Part shown: positions 11,243-11,586 of the stretch, piece by piece
Position numbering within the stretch: the stretch's first letter is position 1
How the letters are laid out: each line of letters opens with the position of its first letter
Assembly: GCA_937899245.1 (NCBI GenBank)
Contig: CALDKB010000019.1
Span: 1 to 11,586, forward strand
Direction of reading: 5' to 3'
Length of the DNA: 11,586 nt
Source of the DNA: an uncultured Bacteroidales bacterium
GTDB lineage: Bacteria > Bacteroidota > Bacteroidia > Bacteroidales > ML635J-15
Notes under the pieces: generated by a model
What the model was told of the DNA's origin: nothing
Database searches by the model: none
The model's input: only the letters and a program-made list of their open reading frames with translations
Made by a program: the position numbers and the translations under genes

Positions 11243-11418
11243 AAAAACGTGGAACTCTGTATGTTTTTATTCAGCTATCCAAGGTCCTAGACTACCTAAT
11301 CAACCAAAATAAAACCAAAGTCCACGCTATAACGTGAACGTTAAGCAGCGCTGCTCTCGGTTGATTACATTGGAATTGTCTAGGTTCCGGATAACCAAAG
11401 TTGCTTTTTAACGTTTTT
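11243..11418. ncRNA. Candidate structured RNA (nested inverted repeats), possibly 6S-like
   Basis: Five nested arm pairs face each other across this gene-free stretch: AAAAACGT (11243-11250) with ACGTTTTT (11411-11418); TATCC (11276-11280) with GGATA (11389-11393); CCTAGAC (11286-11292) with GTCTAGG (11378-11384); AATCAACC (11298-11305) with GGTTGATT (11359-11366); and an inner CACG/CGTG hairpin (11323-11336) beside the palindrome AGCAGCGCTGCT (11344-11355). Internal loops are of unequal size, which favours RNA folding over a DNA inversion site. A long interrupted stem of ~180 nt is the general shape of 6S RNA, but I do not recognise conserved 6S sequence. The strand is unresolved; both orientations end in a T run. 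Confidence 0.45.
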
Positions 11419-11493
11419 CCTATTTCAAGATGTACGTATTTTTTTCTTATATTCTATGTTTGCATAGGCATAAAGTATTTTCAGTTTAAGCGA

Positions 11494-11501
11494 CAAAGGT
11501 A
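11494..11501 (-). promoter_or_regulatory. Promoter -7-like box upstream of the candidate RNA
   Basis: TACCTTTG on the minus strand fits TAnnTTTG exactly. It is 76 bp upstream of the outermost arm of the inverted-repeat region (11418), so a minus-strand transcript would cover that structure. No convincing -33 TTG was found at the right distance. The rest of 11419-11586 is AT-rich, with no gene that I can support. Confidence 0.3.
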
Positions 11502-11586
11502 AATATTTTAAACATAAAATTATAGTGTTTTACCTGTTGGTTGAATTAAATTTTTAAAAAAATATACATAAAAGTTGTACATATCG

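Noticed and set aside
11276..11393. Inverted repeats read as an invertible promoter flanked by recombination sites
   Set aside because: The arm halves are separated by unequal spacers (5 versus 11 bp) and are imperfect, unlike the matched repeats used by invertases. No recombinase gene is in the window.

Overview
The window looks like a Bacteroidales (Bacteroidota) chromosome segment. It is AT-rich and shows no consistent Shine-Dalgarno spacing. It carries Bacteroidota-type promoter boxes (TTG, 19 bp, TAnnTTTG), surface lipoproteins with acidic residues just after the lipid-bearing Cys, and carboxypeptidase-regulatory-like, BACON-like and DUF1566-type domains. Every gene I can support lies on the minus strand, mostly with gaps of 3 to 61 bp, so the window reads as one long operon running from about 11133 down to 188. 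A further partial gene with its own promoter lies at the left edge.

The core is a complete diversity-generating retroelement (DGR), about 188-6908. In transcription order it has: a 969-residue surface lipoprotein (3999-6908) whose last ~37 codons are the variable repeat VR (4009-4122); a hairpin/terminator (3948-3976); an HRDC-domain accessory protein (3458-3937); an Avd-like four-helix-bundle protein (3094-3453); the template repeat TR (2860-2973); and the reverse transcriptase (start 2803). I aligned TR and VR base by base. Over 114 positions there are 12 differences, and all 12 fall at template adenines (coding sense), which is the mark of adenine-specific mutagenic retrohoming.

The most unusual point is that the RT gene does not stop where DGR RTs end. 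It continues in frame through a signal-peptide-like segment (residues 384-407) into a secreted transglutaminase-like domain with an apparent Cys-His-Asp triad. The result is one 871-residue RT-transglutaminase reading frame. Either this is a real membrane-spanning fusion, or two genes meet at a non-ATG (ATT) start.

Upstream of the DGR, in the same operon orientation, are three exported proteins (two or three with LPP20-like folds; 9228-11133), a one-domain lipoprotein that matches the N-terminal domain of the DGR target (8878-9216), a 56-residue Tyr/Asp-rich peptide (8667-8837), a membrane-anchored protein of unknown function (8028-8654), and a radical SAM/SPASM maturase resembling anaerobic sulfatase-maturing enzymes (6929-8044). 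The maturase ends 20 bp before the DGR target. My reading (inference) is that the operon builds and displays a hypervariable cell-surface binding protein, possibly with a post-translational modification and accessory envelope proteins, while the DGR rewrites its ligand-binding face.

The right end, about 11134-11586, has no gene that I can support. It holds a probable operon promoter, a ~176-nt region of nested imperfect inverted repeats that looks like a structured RNA, and a second promoter-like box upstream of it.
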